Below are positions 44,933 through 57,039 of a DNA stretch of 64,000 nucleotides, piece by piece. The first letter of the stretch is position 1, and each line of letters opens with the position of its first letter. The notes beneath the pieces are model-generated. The model saw only the letters and a program-made list of their open reading frames with translations, was not told the DNA's origin and did no database searches. This DNA comes from Sympetrum striolatum (lineage: Eukaryota; Arthropoda; Insecta; Odonata; Libellulidae), in assembly GCA_947579665.1 (NCBI GenBank), contig OX388346.1:94676615-94740614 (forward strand). Reading direction: 5' to 3'. Both the position numbers and the translations under genes were made by a program.

Positions 44933-45525
44933 CTTTTGCTGACGGGTAAATATCTTCGAGATGAACACAAGCCGTTATTTCAAACCCACTTAAAAAAGTC
45001 GCGTTTCTTTTTAATGGTGCATAATCCTACTATTATTGTCTGTAAAGCTATGATTTTTTTGAGCTGGTGTTCCTCCCCGAGACAAATGAATGATGGCGAC
45101 GATGTCACAGCATCTGTTTTTATAATTTTCCAAACCTGACTTCCGTTTCTTGATTTAAATGTACGAGAAAACCTTTCTTCGGCGGTATTTGAACCTTTCG
45201 GACGACATTTTCACGATGATTGCGTTCCCGCGAGTGAATTGGGCCTTAATTGAAGTGTAAAGACATTGGAAGTAATTTAATTAAGTGGTCCGATCACAAT
45301 TATCAAAGATTGACAAAGTGATTACTTTTTGTGAAATGGAATCGGTCATCAGTAATTACATTACAATGTTTATGAAAGATTAGTGTAATTAGTGATTACT
45401 TAAAAGATATTGTCGAGGACAGGAGCGAGAGGGGGAAGCTGACTTCGCATCAGATAGGCCGTTCGGAAGATGAGTGATTCTCAGCTCAACACCGCTTCGT
45501 ATTTGGTGTGCATTCAAAAGAATTT

Positions 45526-45757
45526 ATAGTTTGACAGTGCAAGCGTAGTCCGCTCGGCGTAACTTCGCTCAACTTAGCTTCGCTTCGCATTTGGTGGTCG
45601 CGTAGGCATTCAATAGTATTTATAGTTTGATAGATATATATATATATAGTTTGACAGTACGTACTTGTAGTTTGATAGTCATATATACAGTTTGACAGTT
45701 AAAGCGTAGTCCGCTCGGCGTAACTTCGCTCAACTTAGCTTCGCTTCGCATTTGGCG
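45526..45757 (+). repeat. Direct duplication ~75 bp
   Basis: A segment with GCGTAGTCCGCTCGGCGTAA and CTTCGCTTCGCATTTGG occurs at 45542-45600 and 45685-45757. Between the copies ATAGTTTGA(C/T)AG is repeated five or six times. Confidence 0.85.
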
Positions 45758-45819
45758 GCCACCTGCCCTAACGGTGTGTAAGCGATGCCTAGCTGTACAA
45801 ATCGGTGCCTAGTTTGTCA

Positions 45820-46070
45820 AAGCGGTGCTCACGCTATGGCAAGCTATGCTAAAGCGATGTAAAGCGTTGATAAAGCTACTCCAAGCGTCGATGAAGCGAT
45901 GCCAAGCTATGTTAAGCGATGTCAATCGTTGATAAAGCGATGCCAAGGTTTGATGAAGCAATGCCAAGCGTTGATAAAGCGATGCCAAGCGTTGACAAAG
46001 CGATGCCAAGCGTTGACAAAGCGATGCCAAGCGTAGCTAAGCTAAGCTTCTCCATCTGAGCTAAGCTTGC
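45820..46070 (+). repeat. 21-bp minisatellite
   Basis: About eleven units of consensus AAAGCGATGCCAAGCGTTGAC. Because 21 is divisible by 3, the minus strand shows a 7-residue repeat (SLYQRLA), which I regard as an artefact of the period, not a gene. Confidence 0.88.
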
Positions 46071-46204
46071 TAAGCGATTTAAAGCGACGATTAGCCGACA
46101 TTGAGAAGATAACTGCAGTTAAAAGGTAAAGGTGTAATTGGTAATCAATGAAATCTTTCCTCAATGGCAAGAATTACAGTATTGTTAAAATACTGAAAAA
46201 TCAA

Positions 46205-46271
46205 ATTGGTAAAGAAAGGGCCCTCAAATTGATGGTCGCCTAGGGCCCCGTTGAGGGTTAATCCGGCCCTG
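46205..46271. repeat. hAT-like MITE end
   Basis: GGGTTAATCCGGCCCTG at 46255-46271 is the complement of the 16689 end. Only this terminus is recognisable. Confidence 0.5.
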
Positions 46272-46284
46272 GCACCATCGACAA

Positions 46285-46405
46285 AACAATCGCTAAGAAC
46301 GACGGCTAGTTACTATTGGTCGTTCTTTCTGTTCCAGAAGCGAATAATGTGATTGGGTAAGGGTTACACCCCCTGCCATGCGCCTCAGGACACTCACGGG
46401 CTACA
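46285..46405 (+). pseudogene. LINE 3' end fragment (family A type)
   Basis: Plus-strand frame with SYYWSFFLFQKRIM and GYTPCHAPQDTHGLHI, matching the C-terminus of family A (NYFWSFFPQAIRDA, CTPCHTPLSTRGLYI). One stop is present. Confidence 0.65.
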
Positions 46406-46639
46406 TATAAGGGATGTCCCAGAAAGTTGTGATAATTAGTCATCCAAAATGGCTGTTTATTAATTGAAACGAACGCGGGATGCATTGTTGGGAAAACATA
46501 GTTACGCATCGGCTGCCAACAATGGTTCCTAATTTGTAATACGCGCGAGCGATATTGTTGTCGACTTCGCCTAGTAACGAGGGGGAAGTGGAAGTGGGAG
46601 AGTGAAGTTTTCTACCGCCATAAGAATGCCTAATTAATG

Positions 46640-47145
46640 CCAATTAGAAAAACGTTTTATAGTTTGGATAATTGAACACATTGATATCACCAATTTGAGT
46701 TACAATGAGGTTATTACTCGCCTTTTAAAACTGAGAATCTTCGACATACTATGTTTTAAATTTATTTTTAAGTACTTTGCCGTAAAGATATCCCAATAAA
46801 ATTTTCTCGGTGCGTAGCTAATAAATTGGACAAGTTTTTAAAGTAGTTACCAAAAACATTTATACGTTAATTTTATATTAAATTGTCCTCGAAGATTTTG
46901 ATCGAATTCACGACGTCATAGTTTTTGAAATTCGAGGTTTATTTCTGACAGAATGGAAGCAGCTGTGGCGACAATTGTTTCTGCGTTAATTAAAGCAACT
47001 ATTCAGTTATTCTAGAGAAAAAAATGAAACCTGTATCTTAATTATTTACGTAGCCATGGGGAAAAATGTCGTGAAAGTCACGTTTTTTCGTTAAATACCG
47101 AAAAAACAACTCGAAAACTCGAATAAAAAGCGTACACCCTACAAA
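46640..47145 (+). repeat. Old dispersed repeat, uninterrupted copy
   Basis: Uninterrupted relative of 14680-14816 plus 16277-16650. It gives the empty site for the Penelope-like insertion. No coding potential. Confidence 0.7.
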
Positions 47146-47354
47146 GTGGGGTGCTTCTGGTAGCGGAGCTCTACCCCTTCCGATTATCGTTTATCACTTC
47201 TTTTTTCTACCTCTGCTCTCAGGTATGGTTGGACACGCGGGACAAGTTCGTCCGAAACAAGCTCAGCATAGGAATTGCGTTGATAAAACGGTGCTTCGTG
47301 CTATCGCAAACATTCCTATCCCGCGGGACTCGATCGTGCCGTTCCAATTGCGCT

Positions 47355-47870
47355 TGAAAAAACCTTTGCTTCGAACCCAGGACTCCGTAATATGATTCCG
47401 AAAGAAATGCACGAAAAGTTCGTTTTGATCGATTGCAGACGTTTTTTCTTTCGCGGAATTAAATCAGAAATAATGGTCGTACGAAATCGAGATTAGCATC
47501 AAAAGAAAGGAAATTGAACAAAGATTTTTATTTCGGTCGTGGAATATCGTATTCGAGCCAAATTTAAGAGAATTTAGACAAAAATGACGAAATATTTGCG
47601 TAGTTTTGTGGGCGTAAACAATTCCTTAACGACGAAGGTGATTGTTGGACTCAATGTTAAATATACTGTTTTTTAACGCTACTTTTACGTAAACTGATTT
47701 GGAATTTTGATTAATTCTGTGGGTATAATCAATTCCCAGCAATGTATCCTTGGTTCGACTCTGGACGACTCGAAACTCATCCCATAAGAATTTCACGTAA
47801 CGATGATTTTGATCGATTGCAGACATTTTTTCTTTCTTAGAATTAAATTAGAAAATCAGTGGAAATTCAG
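47355..47870 (+). repeat. R1 Helitron-like bodies, two partial copies
   Basis: First copy 47363-47660 (TTCGAACCCAGG through GGTGATTGTTGG), second 47745-47870 (CTTGGTTCGACTCTGGACGAC, CCATAAGAATTTCACG, GATCGATTGCAGAC). Confidence 0.6.
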
Positions 47871-48179
47871 ATAAAAATCCCGTAAAAATTTGGAGGGATA
47901 AAGGTTTAAAGTGTTGACTTTTAGGGTTGATGCGTACGCATAGGTAAATACTAAGGGTACCGGCGTCGAGTCCAGATACTGCCAGAAACTTTTTTTGAGT
48001 CTTCGTTACCTTTGAAAATTCTCCTATGCATCCACCCTTATGCGAAATGTCACCGTAAGAGATAAGCAGTGAGGCACTATTTTTGAAAATAAATTTCACC
48101 CACTTCCCGATGCTGTAGAGATTTGAAATTAAGGGGTTCTGTAGAGAGCTAATTAAATATTACACATCTGTAATATCCC

Positions 48180-48900
48180 GCCTTAGATACCATTGGTTCG
48201 TCTCCCGACGACTCGGGAGGTTCACCATAACAAATGCACGTATATATTTACTTTCAGTATGCAGGCTTCATTTCTTTTGAAGAATTAAATTAGAAGGAAT
48301 TGTCTACAGAGTCGAGACATGCACCAAAAGAAAGAAAATCGAATAAAGATTCTTATTATTGTCGTGAAATATTGTTTTTGAAGCGAAGTTTTAACATGAC
48401 GTGTAACCTCCATAAAAAGTTGACTTTGAACCTCGGTGTCATTGGTTCGATTCCAGAGGGCCCCAAAGTCCCGATTTTTTACATTTAAATGCATTGCCTT
48501 TATTTTCCGGAATTTAAAAAAATACTTTCCTGATAGCTAGAGAATCAAAAATTCAAGGAGATACTAGATATTACAGATATGGTTGAGAACTATCGAAAAC
48601 ATTAATGAGTTCTAATGAGAACGTCCTGGGTTCGATGCTAGGACGATGCAAAAATCCCGTATTTAAAATACATTAGTATAGTTTTTCATTATTTTTTTGA
48701 TGCACTTATCGGAAGTTTAGGAAGTTCTTGCTCAGCTAGAAGATATATATTAAGAATCTGTTTAAGAAAAAAAATACGTTAGACCATGCTGTTCTTGGGT
48801 TCGATGCCAGAGCACAATAACATTTCTCTCATAAGGAATATAAGGGAAAAGTAGGACGTCGTTTGAGGCAGTTGCAGCCAATATTTAAGCACCTAAGGAT
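48180..48900 (+). mobile_element. T-arm module array element, copy 4
   Basis: An R1 piece (48180-48380) runs into cores at 48446, 48630 and 48799 (spacing 184, 169). The module sequences and order match 43271-43537 (GGTTCGATTCCAGAGGGCCCC, then GGGTTCGATGCTAGGACGAT, then GGGTTCGATGCCAGAG). The terminal hairpin is absent. Confidence 0.6.
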
Positions 48901-49229
48901 TTATTTTTTTGTCTAAAACGTAGATTTTCATTTATTTTTCAAACATAAAGACAAAGCAAATTTTAGTTTTCAAGTACATCAATGTTAAGTATAGAATGTG
49001 AAAGAATAATATATTATTTGGAATACGTTTTATTTGTGTGGTTTTAAGAATTTTCTAAATGAAAACGTAGACCAAGTAAGCAATTTCCAATGGTCCAACA
49101 ATTAATAACTTAATTTTGCAAAAAAACGATAATTTCGCTGCTAATCCCGGAGGCGTAAATTGTACGCGACAGGCATAATTAATTAATACTGTTAGTTGAC
49201 ATTCTAAATTCCTGTCTTATATTCCACAA
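48901..49229. other. Spacer
   Basis: AT-rich, nothing recognised. Confidence 0.3.
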
Positions 49230-49568
49230 GGGATTTAGCAAAATTTGAGAAAAGTACACAGACTTTTTCTCCCGTAGTATTTTTCGTTGCAGTCTTCGAT
49301 AACTCTCTTAAGAAGACGTCGAGGGAGCTTTTTGATTAATCCATAGCTGCTTCGGAGATGTCTCATATTGTTATCCCAGTTGTAAACGCGATCTTCGAGA
49401 TAAAAAAAAAGAGAGATGCAGGGAAGTAGTTGCAAGGACTGATAGTTACTTATGGTTCCCGCGAAGTACTAGAGAAGCTAATACCTCTCCAGGCTATATA
49501 GGGATGTCGGTGTTTAACACCCCCTGCCACGCGTCACTGGCGTACTGCATGGTTTAAATGTAAATATA
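49230..49568 (+). pseudogene. LINE 3' fragment
   Basis: Plus-strand RT C-terminus, with frame ERCREVVARTDSYLWFPRST and VFNTPCHASLAYCMV near the end, matching family A (YREVIARTDNNFW, YCTPCHTPLS). It ends CACCCCCTGCCACGCG and a TGTAAA-type tail. Confidence 0.65.
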
Positions 49569-50179
49569 CATTGAATTTATTTAAAATTTTGGGAAGCGCC
49601 CCCTCGCATTTTAACACAAATGCATTTAAAAGCATAGGCGTGTAATTACAGTAGTTGATAGAAGAATAATACGTCTACAAGCATGCAAAATGCATTCTAC
49701 CCTCGATTGCATTCATGTAAATCCAAATTTCTCGAAAACCATTGAATTGATTTTCTTCAAACTTTCGTCTAATACGTAAAATGATAAAACCAAGTCGTCT
49801 GAGGTCTCATATTTAATAAATACACCTTATTTTCTTTGGAAAAGGCTCAAATGGTAAAAATGTAATGGAATGTAATGTATATTGTGAACAACTCGTGGGG
49901 AAGGTAGTTGATTATAGCATTCGCCACCTTTGGAAGTTTTGATGGACGTTGGCGCTGAATTAATTGGTATTGTTACTGTTATTTGACTTCAACTGCTTTT
50001 TTTAGGTTCCAAATATTGTTTAAGGTCACAAAACAGCCAAGACATTTTTCTTACGATCACCATTCTCGAACTTAAATTAGTTGTAATTCTCTAAAATAAA
50101 ACGATTTTGAAATGCATCGATAGCCAACGGGCCCTACGCGTTGTTAAAACTAGTAATCGATTTTAAATTTCGATTTGGG
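49569..50179. other. Spacer
   Basis: AT-rich with no gene recognised. Confidence 0.3.
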
Positions 50180-50760
50180 AATGGTAGTTTTAGCAGGAAA
50201 ATGCCCGACGACGCTCGTTTTAAAAATAACAGGATCATCTATCGTGGGCTAATTTGGCGTATTTCTCCACGTTTTTAATGAATTTTTTTAGATAACACAA
50301 AGGAGAATGTGTCTATGAGGAGAGTAAAATTTTTTCCGTTTGCATGATTACTTTTTGAAGAAATCACTCTGGAAGTTGACTATATTTATTTTGGACCGCC
50401 AGGCGGTTGACAACACCTCAAAACTGACATGTCCACCAATAGGCGGCTAATCTGACGTTATTTTTACGATTTTGTCAGTGAAATTTTTCACGTAATACAA
50501 GCAAGTATGCATCTATGACAGACAGCAAATTTGTTCCATTCGCAGTATTACTCTTAGAAGAAAAACTTCTGGAAGTTGACCTAATATTTCGGACCACTAG
50601 TATAGTTGGCAACACCTTGAAACAGATATGTTCTCATGTTATTGTATTTCACTTACAATTGTCTTCGATGCAAATTTTCAGACAACACAAGCAAGCAAGC
50701 ATCTATGAATTATGCAAAATCTGTTTCGTTTGAACTTATAGTTTCTGAGAAAATAATTCC
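50180..50760 (+). repeat. Tandem array, ~190-200-bp monomer
   Basis: Three diverged copies marked by ACACAAGCAAG(C)A(T)GCATCTATG at about 50291, 50492 and 50680, and by CTGGAAGTTGAC at about 50370 and 50569. Confidence 0.7.
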
Positions 50761-50924
50761 TTAACCTTTCGTACTTGCGTAGCCACTTAAAAGCATCGAG
50801 AATCAATAGCTGGAAGCCGAAAAGGTATCCACTGATGACGAATTTTCAATTGCTTCTTCTGAGAGGGCTACAGGTCATACGCACCCTCAGTATATCGTCT
50901 CTAGGATACCTCTCTAAGGTGGAA

Positions 50925-51215
50925 TGTGGCTTACCATACAAGATGAGGAGTGAGGTAGTTTGCAATAGCTTTTCTTTGTAATTCAGAATTCTATGATCGG
51001 AATAAGTCCACGCAAGTGAAGCACAATGATTCTACTATGAGATTTATATATATATATATGAGATCTAACTTCCATGAGAGGTGAGGCTTACCAATCTGAG
51101 TGAGGAGTGATGTAGTTTTGTCCCTTGCTTTCCAAACTGAGCTTGAATACCATAAGTGGGAAATGTTCACGTAGGTGATGCGCGGTGACTCTACAAGTGA
51201 CGCTATGTCAGGCAA
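50925..51215 (+). repeat. Dispersed repeat R3, two copies
   Basis: TTACCATACAAGATGAGGAG at 50931 and TTACCAATCTGAGTGAGGAG at 51089, 158 bp apart, each followed by a TCCACGCAAGTGAAG or TTCACGTAGGTGATG block. Confidence 0.55.
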
Positions 51216-51230
51216 TAAATGCAGGTATGT

Positions 51231-51860
51231 CTATGTAAGATCCCTGCAAGCCGCCTTTCGGCGTGTGGTAGGGGTTGACTTGACTCTATTTTCTCAATCG
51301 ATTGCTTTCGCGTATCGTTTATGAATTCTTGAATCCATTTTATAACCTATTTCCCTAATCTTTCTGATAGTATCAGAGCATGCAACACAGGGGGGTCGCA
51401 TTATATCGGTTACATCGTCTGAAAACGTGATTTCTCTGAACTTATTCAATAAATTTATCCTTTGAATTCTGTTATGATTCCCTGTATCATCTGAGTGACA
51501 CACTCTGTTTTATCGCAGCAATTCATTCGTTGTACTTTTTCTAAATCCCGAATATGACATTACACTCAAAAGGTGAGGCCTAACTAACGCTAAGTAACAT
51601 CGCGAACTCCTACCGACTATTCTCTTAACGAAGTTTCTCGAGTGCTCTTCAAGTATATATTATTTCGGTTTTGGTTAACTTCATGATAGATTATTCTTCC
51701 AGAGTTACTCCAAGATACCGATTCTACTGTCATTAGGTTTACCCCACGGAGGCTGTAATCATTCATAACAGATTTTCTTTCGAAGAAGTTAACCACCGAA
51801 CACTTTTCTACATTAAGCTCTAATTGCCAATCATCGGACCGTTCGCACGAAGTGAGCATT
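51231..51860 (-). pseudogene. LINE family B, uninterrupted 3' copy
   Basis: Minus-strand RT fragments (DDWQLELNVEKCSVVNFFER, then CHSDDTGNHNRIQRINLLNK and FSDDVTDIMRPPCVA) and the 3' end with hairpin CGCC-GAAA-GGCG (51252-51263). It contains the intact target CATTAGGTTTACC used by family A at 18.3/21.7 kb. 5' truncated. Confidence 0.82.
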
Positions 51861-51869
51861 AGTGGTATT

Positions 51870-52560
51870 AGTATAGTCGTGAGGTGCTTTGCGTTAGATC
51901 TCCTCCAATAGCTGGAATTCTGTATGCGACAAAGGTCTGCGTAAGTAAGTCACAATGGATAACACTTTTCTTGGCATTCCATGAGGATGGAATTCATACA
52001 GTGCAATATTTCACTCATTACGCATTAGTAGAGGTGTTTGTTTTTCGCAATCAGCGATAAAACCAACAAATAACGCCAATTTTGGCCGATTTAGCGAAAT
52101 TACGCTAATTTTGACAGTTTTAATTAAGCAGCTCGGATTTTGGTGAATTTCATTTTTAAAGAGAGGGAAATGTAATGTTGGTATGATTTAATTAAATGTT
52201 CAATATATTATAGTATTATTTACGTATTTTTGTCATATTTTTGATCACTCGTGACATCTCTGCTTACGCGAATTCAGCTTTGATCTTTTGCAATAAATTC
52301 GCAAAAACTTTCTTTCCATTATCACAAAATCTCGTTCAATTCCACGAAGAAATATGTTTTTTTTCCTAACATATATCGTTATTAATATGTTTTTAATGAA
52401 AATATAATGTTTTGTTGATCTGCAGCTGTGAACGCATTTTCCTTAGGTGTAAACAGCACAGTTTCAAATAAATATAATTTAATATTTTGTATAATTTACA
52501 GTTAATAACATTTCCAATGCTTTTAATGTTTATGCTAAATTATGCCTAACATTATTCCTT
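51870..52560. other. R3-like copy and spacer
   Basis: 51880-52020 resembles 58830-58975 (CTTGGCATT, AGTGCAAT-TTTCACTCAT blocks). The rest is AT-rich with no gene. Confidence 0.35.
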
Positions 52561-52599
52561 CGCTTAAATGAGACTCTGTGAAAATTAGCAACAACAAAT

Positions 52600-55500
52600 T
52601 TAGGAAACGTAACAAAAACACCACAATTTGGTTTTCGAATCAACAAATTTCGGAAAAAATAAAAGCATTTTCAAACACCTCTACTCATTGGATGCAACCG
52701 CAGGCAGCGAACAGTACATTTGAAGGTCTCCAAGTTCATCAACACATTGCCATTTTTAACAACTCAGAGTATTGTCACCGCGATAGCGCATTCGAGTACG
52801 TCCACACTCCAAAAGAGCACTTCACTCTCGCATCGCTGCAACGCTCTCTCTCCGGAAGGTCGACTTCCCGTAACGCAAACTTATTTTCGGGCATAAATCC
52901 ATCAATTATCAACCTACAATACTCAAACTTATATTATTTTATGGAAAATTCTTCACAGATCTCAAAGATACTCTTAAAGGTCCCGTACTTGTTTAATTAA
53001 ACCAATAAATTAGCGAAAACCGCGGAGACTTCGGCAAGAAAGGACATCCTGTAAAGCCATTACATTTTTTATCATAAATCCATCAATTATCAACCTACAA
53101 TACTCAAACGTATATCATGTTATAGCAAATACTTCAAGGATATTAGAAGTACTCTTAATAATCCCATTCTTGTAGAATTAAACCGATAAATTATCGAAAA
53201 CCGCGGAGACTTCGGCAAGAAATATCCTATCGTAACACTATTACATTTTCGGGCATAAATCCATAAATTATCAAGTTATATCCCTCAAACTTATATCATT
53301 TAATAGAAAATACTTTAGAGATCGTAAAAGCACTCTTCAAATTCCCGTATTTGTGGAATTAAACCAATAAATCACTGAAAACCGCGGAGACGTCGGCAAG
53401 AAATACCATCCCGTAAAACAGTGACATTTTTTGTTATATATCCCTAAATTATTAAGTCACAATCCTCAAACGTATATCATTGTATACAAAACACTTCAAA
53501 GATCATAAATATACTCCTAATTATTCCGTACTCCTAGAATTAAATCAATAAATTTACAAAAACCACGGAGGCCTACGGTAACAATGTCCTCCCGTAACGC
53601 GATTACATTTTCGGGCGTAAATCCTTTAATTATGATATTGTAGTTCTCAAAATTATATCATTTTATAGTAAATCATCTATATTTCATGTGCTCATCCTTT
53701 TATTTTTCATACATTTTGAATTAAACTTTAAAATCAGCAAAATCAATTTCAGCCTACGCAAACCATTTCACCAGAGCGGAGATCAGAACTTCTAAATCAC
53801 GGGAAGTCATGCAGCTAAATTTTCCGTAACCCTATCTTATGTTTGAGCATAAATCGCTTATTAAATAACCAACAATCCCCAAAACTATCTCATTGTATAG
53901 GAAATTATTCAAGTGTCATACACACATCGTTTTATTTTTCGTAAATGTTGAATCAAACCCAAAAATTAGCGAAAACCATTTTAGCTTACGCAAACAATTC
54001 CGCCAGAGCGAAGATCAGAACATTTAAGACCTCAATTTTCCGTAACCCGGCCTTATTTCTCAGCATAATTCACTTGTTAATTACATTGCAATCCTCAAAA
54101 TTATATCATTTTATAGGAAATTCTTCTAGGTCCACAAACACACTCTTTTGTTTCTTATATCTGATGAATTAAACCCAAAACGATAGCGAAAACAATTTCA
54201 GCTTACGGGAAATATTTCCGTCCAACCAATATCAAAATTTCGTTACCTACGTAACGCTGTCATGTTTTTGGGCATAAACCCCTTATTTATCCACCTACAA
54301 CAATCAAATACGTCTTGTTTAACAGGAAATTCTTCAAAGATTTCAGATATGTGTTTGTTTTAATAATATCTTCGGAAGTAAACCCAAAAAATTACAAAAA
54401 CGATCAAGCCTTACGCTAACCTAATCAACCGAAAAATGACGAAAAATTTTAAACTGCGTAATGAATATTCTAAACCGCACATTGGATTGAAAAGTTTGCA
54501 ATGAATTCAATTAGGGTTGAACAGAAAGTGAAAGATGGTGTGACTTCGGGACTCGAACTCAAGCTTCCAACTCTACGAGCAGGTATTCTAACTTCCGTTA
54601 ATACGGGCGCACCGAGTTCCCGAAAAGCAAATTTATTTTTGGTCGTAATTCCGTTAATTTTCAACTCACAATCCTCAAATCAGCCTCATTTTGTAGGAAA
54701 TCCATCGAGGAATATAAATATAGTATTTAATTTCTCGCATCTGTTGAATTTGATCCCAAAATTAGCAAAAATGCTAATGGCCTACGCAAATCATTTGATC
54801 CGAACGAATTCCACGACTTCTGAATCGCACAGCGGAAATTCAGGCGTTTCCATTTTCCATAACCAGATCTTATTTCTTAGCATAAATCGATTATTAATTG
54901 ACGTACCATGCTCAAAATTATCTCATTTAATAGGAAATTATTTAAATATTATATACACACCCCTTTATCTTTCACATACGCCGTATTCAATCCAGAAATC
55001 AGCGAAAACCATTTCAGCCTACGCTAACACTATCATTCGAACGAATATCAAAGCTTTTAAAACTCAATTTCATCGTTACCCGAACTTATTTCTGAGCGTA
55101 AATCACTTTTAAATCAACTTACTATCCTAATTAGTGTCGCATTTTATAGGAAATTCTCCAAGGATTACAAATATACTGTCCATTTCTTCGTATCAGTTGA
55201 ATTAAAACCAAAAATAGCGAAAACAGTTTCGGTCTACGCAGTCTGATTCATCCTAACGATTGATGAAACCCCCGTAGCGCTATCACGTTTTAGGGCACAA
55301 TTCCCTTAATTATTAACGCACATTCCTCATTTGCATCGCAATGTGTAGAAAATACTTTAAAGATTACGAATATGTTCTTTAGTTGTCAACACATCTGTCG
55401 AAATCATCCAAAAAATCGTCAAAAACCACGGAGGCCTTCGCAACGAATCTCATCCAAATTTCATCGATCTCCGTAACTCAATTTTAAAATTAAGCATAAA

Positions 55501-55880
55501 TCGCTTATTAATTAAGCTACAATCCTCAGAATTATACCATTTCGTAGCTAATTCTTAGAGGATTCCAAACACAGTCTCTCTTTTCTATTAAATATGGAAT
55601 AAAAACCAAAAAAAGGCAAAAACAATTTTGGTCCACGATCAACTATTTCATTGACACCAACATGAAAACGTCTACCCCGTACCACAATCGCGATTTCTGG
55701 CATAACTCCCTTAATTATCAACCTACGATAATCAAACTAGTCTTGTTTTATAGGAAATTCCTCAAAGATCACAAGCACGCAGCTTTATTTCACACATCTG
55801 GTCGAAATCATCCAAAAATCGACAAAATCACGTAGGCCTTCATAAACCAATATCATCCTCTCAGGAAATCTCGTTTTCAA
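52600..55880 (+). repeat. Satellite array, ~180-225-bp monomer
   Basis: About 16 diverged monomers. The first block is regular, with AAAACCGCGGAGAC at about 53016, 53197, 53376 and a relative at 53561 (181, 179, 185). Later units keep the AAATTAGCGAAAACC word, GCCTACGCAAAC and a TTTTATAGGAAATTCTTC word with longer spacing. Several short ORFs cross it (for example 54501-55112), which I treat as incidental to the low stop density, not genes. Confidence 0.85.
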
Positions 55881-56117
55881 TATTATCCGAATGGTTAAAA
55901 AAACACCTTGAACAAACGATGGCTAACTTAGTATTGGTTTAGCTATAAACTCATACCGTATTAGGATAAATTAACACCAGTTTGAATGCAATTTCTCATT
56001 TTTTCGGGCGTTTTGACGGTAACTTACGTAGCATTAACCAAAAAATCCTAAAATTTAGCTCAAACTCATTCTGCAAAAGAATTCGCTCAAACAATTTTAC
56101 GCATATGCAACTAATAA

Positions 56118-56585
56118 ACTTGGTTCAACAATCACCTTCGTCGTTAGGGAATTGTTTATGCCCACAAAAGCACCCAAATATTTCGTCATTTTCGTCTAAA
56201 TTCTCTCAATTTCGACTCGAATACGATATTCCACGACCGAAATAAGAATCTTTGTTCAATTTCCTTTCTTTTGGTGTTCATCTCGATTTCGTACGACCAT
56301 TATTTCTGATTTAATTCCGCGAAAGAAAAAATGTCTGCAATCGATCAAAACGAACTTTACGTGCATTTCTTATGAGAGAGACGATTCGAGTCGTCCAGAG
56401 TCGAACCGAGGATACTCTGGATACACAAATATCATTATATAAGACTCCATTGGACCTTTTACAACTCCCATAAAATTTATAATCCTATGACGTCGGGAAG
56501 TGCATGAAATTAATGTTCGAAAATTTTCCCGTGTATTTTTTAAGGGATTTACTGACATCGGATACATAAATATATACTCAACGTT
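56118..56585 (-). repeat. R1 Helitron-like body, long copy
   Basis: Reverse-oriented 470-bp copy matching 61720-62175 along its length. It includes GACTCGAATACGATATTCC, GTCCAGAGTCGAACCGAGG and the outer end ATCGGATACATAAATATATA. Confidence 0.7.
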
Positions 56586-56639
56586 GACTATAAAATACAC
56601 CGCAAAATTTTAGCACTCACTCATACAAGCACTCCCCAT

Positions 56640-57010
56640 CTACGACAATACTCAAACAGAACTTATTTTGCAGCCGAATTATCTCCGACAGCCAGGGCTT
56701 TTTCGAAGACTTCACCCCTTCCGAAAAATCACTCCCAACTCTAAAAACTAACCTCACACACCGATAATGAGTTGCCTCAAGCCCTCTTAGTGTTCCACCG
56801 CACCCGAACGAGGAGGCTCCCGCGCCTGGGAACCCGCTAATAGCACCAACAGCGTCCGAAACTCTTCACCTCACCTCTAGCGCTATGGTCTTACTTCGCC
56901 GGTCTCTGCCCAGGATGTCGCCCGGCGTTTCCCCGCGCGATCGCCGCCGGCTGCGGAAAGCAACCCCCGGACTCGTTTACTTACGAGACCCACGGATTTC
57001 AACCCGATTT
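56640..57010. other. GC-rich segment
   Basis: Clearly GC-richer than its surroundings. It holds CGATCGCCGCCGGC and other CpG-rich runs. It could be a 5' region of a gene; only a weak exon candidate (56895-56950) is visible. Confidence 0.35.
56895..56950 (-). other. Possible 56-nt exon
   Basis: On the minus strand TTGCTTTCCGCAG precedes the segment and GTAAGA follows it. It is open in at least one frame. No homology is recognised. Confidence 0.2.
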
Positions 57011-57039
57011 TCTCGGTTTAAACAATGAAAACCGTGAAT

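Noticed and set aside
45809..46030. Minus-strand ORF with a 7-residue repeat (SLYQRLA)
   Set aside because: It is the direct consequence of a 21-bp minisatellite; the frame has no other support.
52578..53000. 140-codon plus-strand ORF
   Set aside because: Only its second half overlaps the satellite, but there is no domain, composition is biased to S/N/T, and it ends in satellite sequence.
54501..55112. 203-codon plus-strand ORF
   Set aside because: It lies inside a diverged satellite, spans several monomers, and shows no domain; similar frames open and close by chance along the array.
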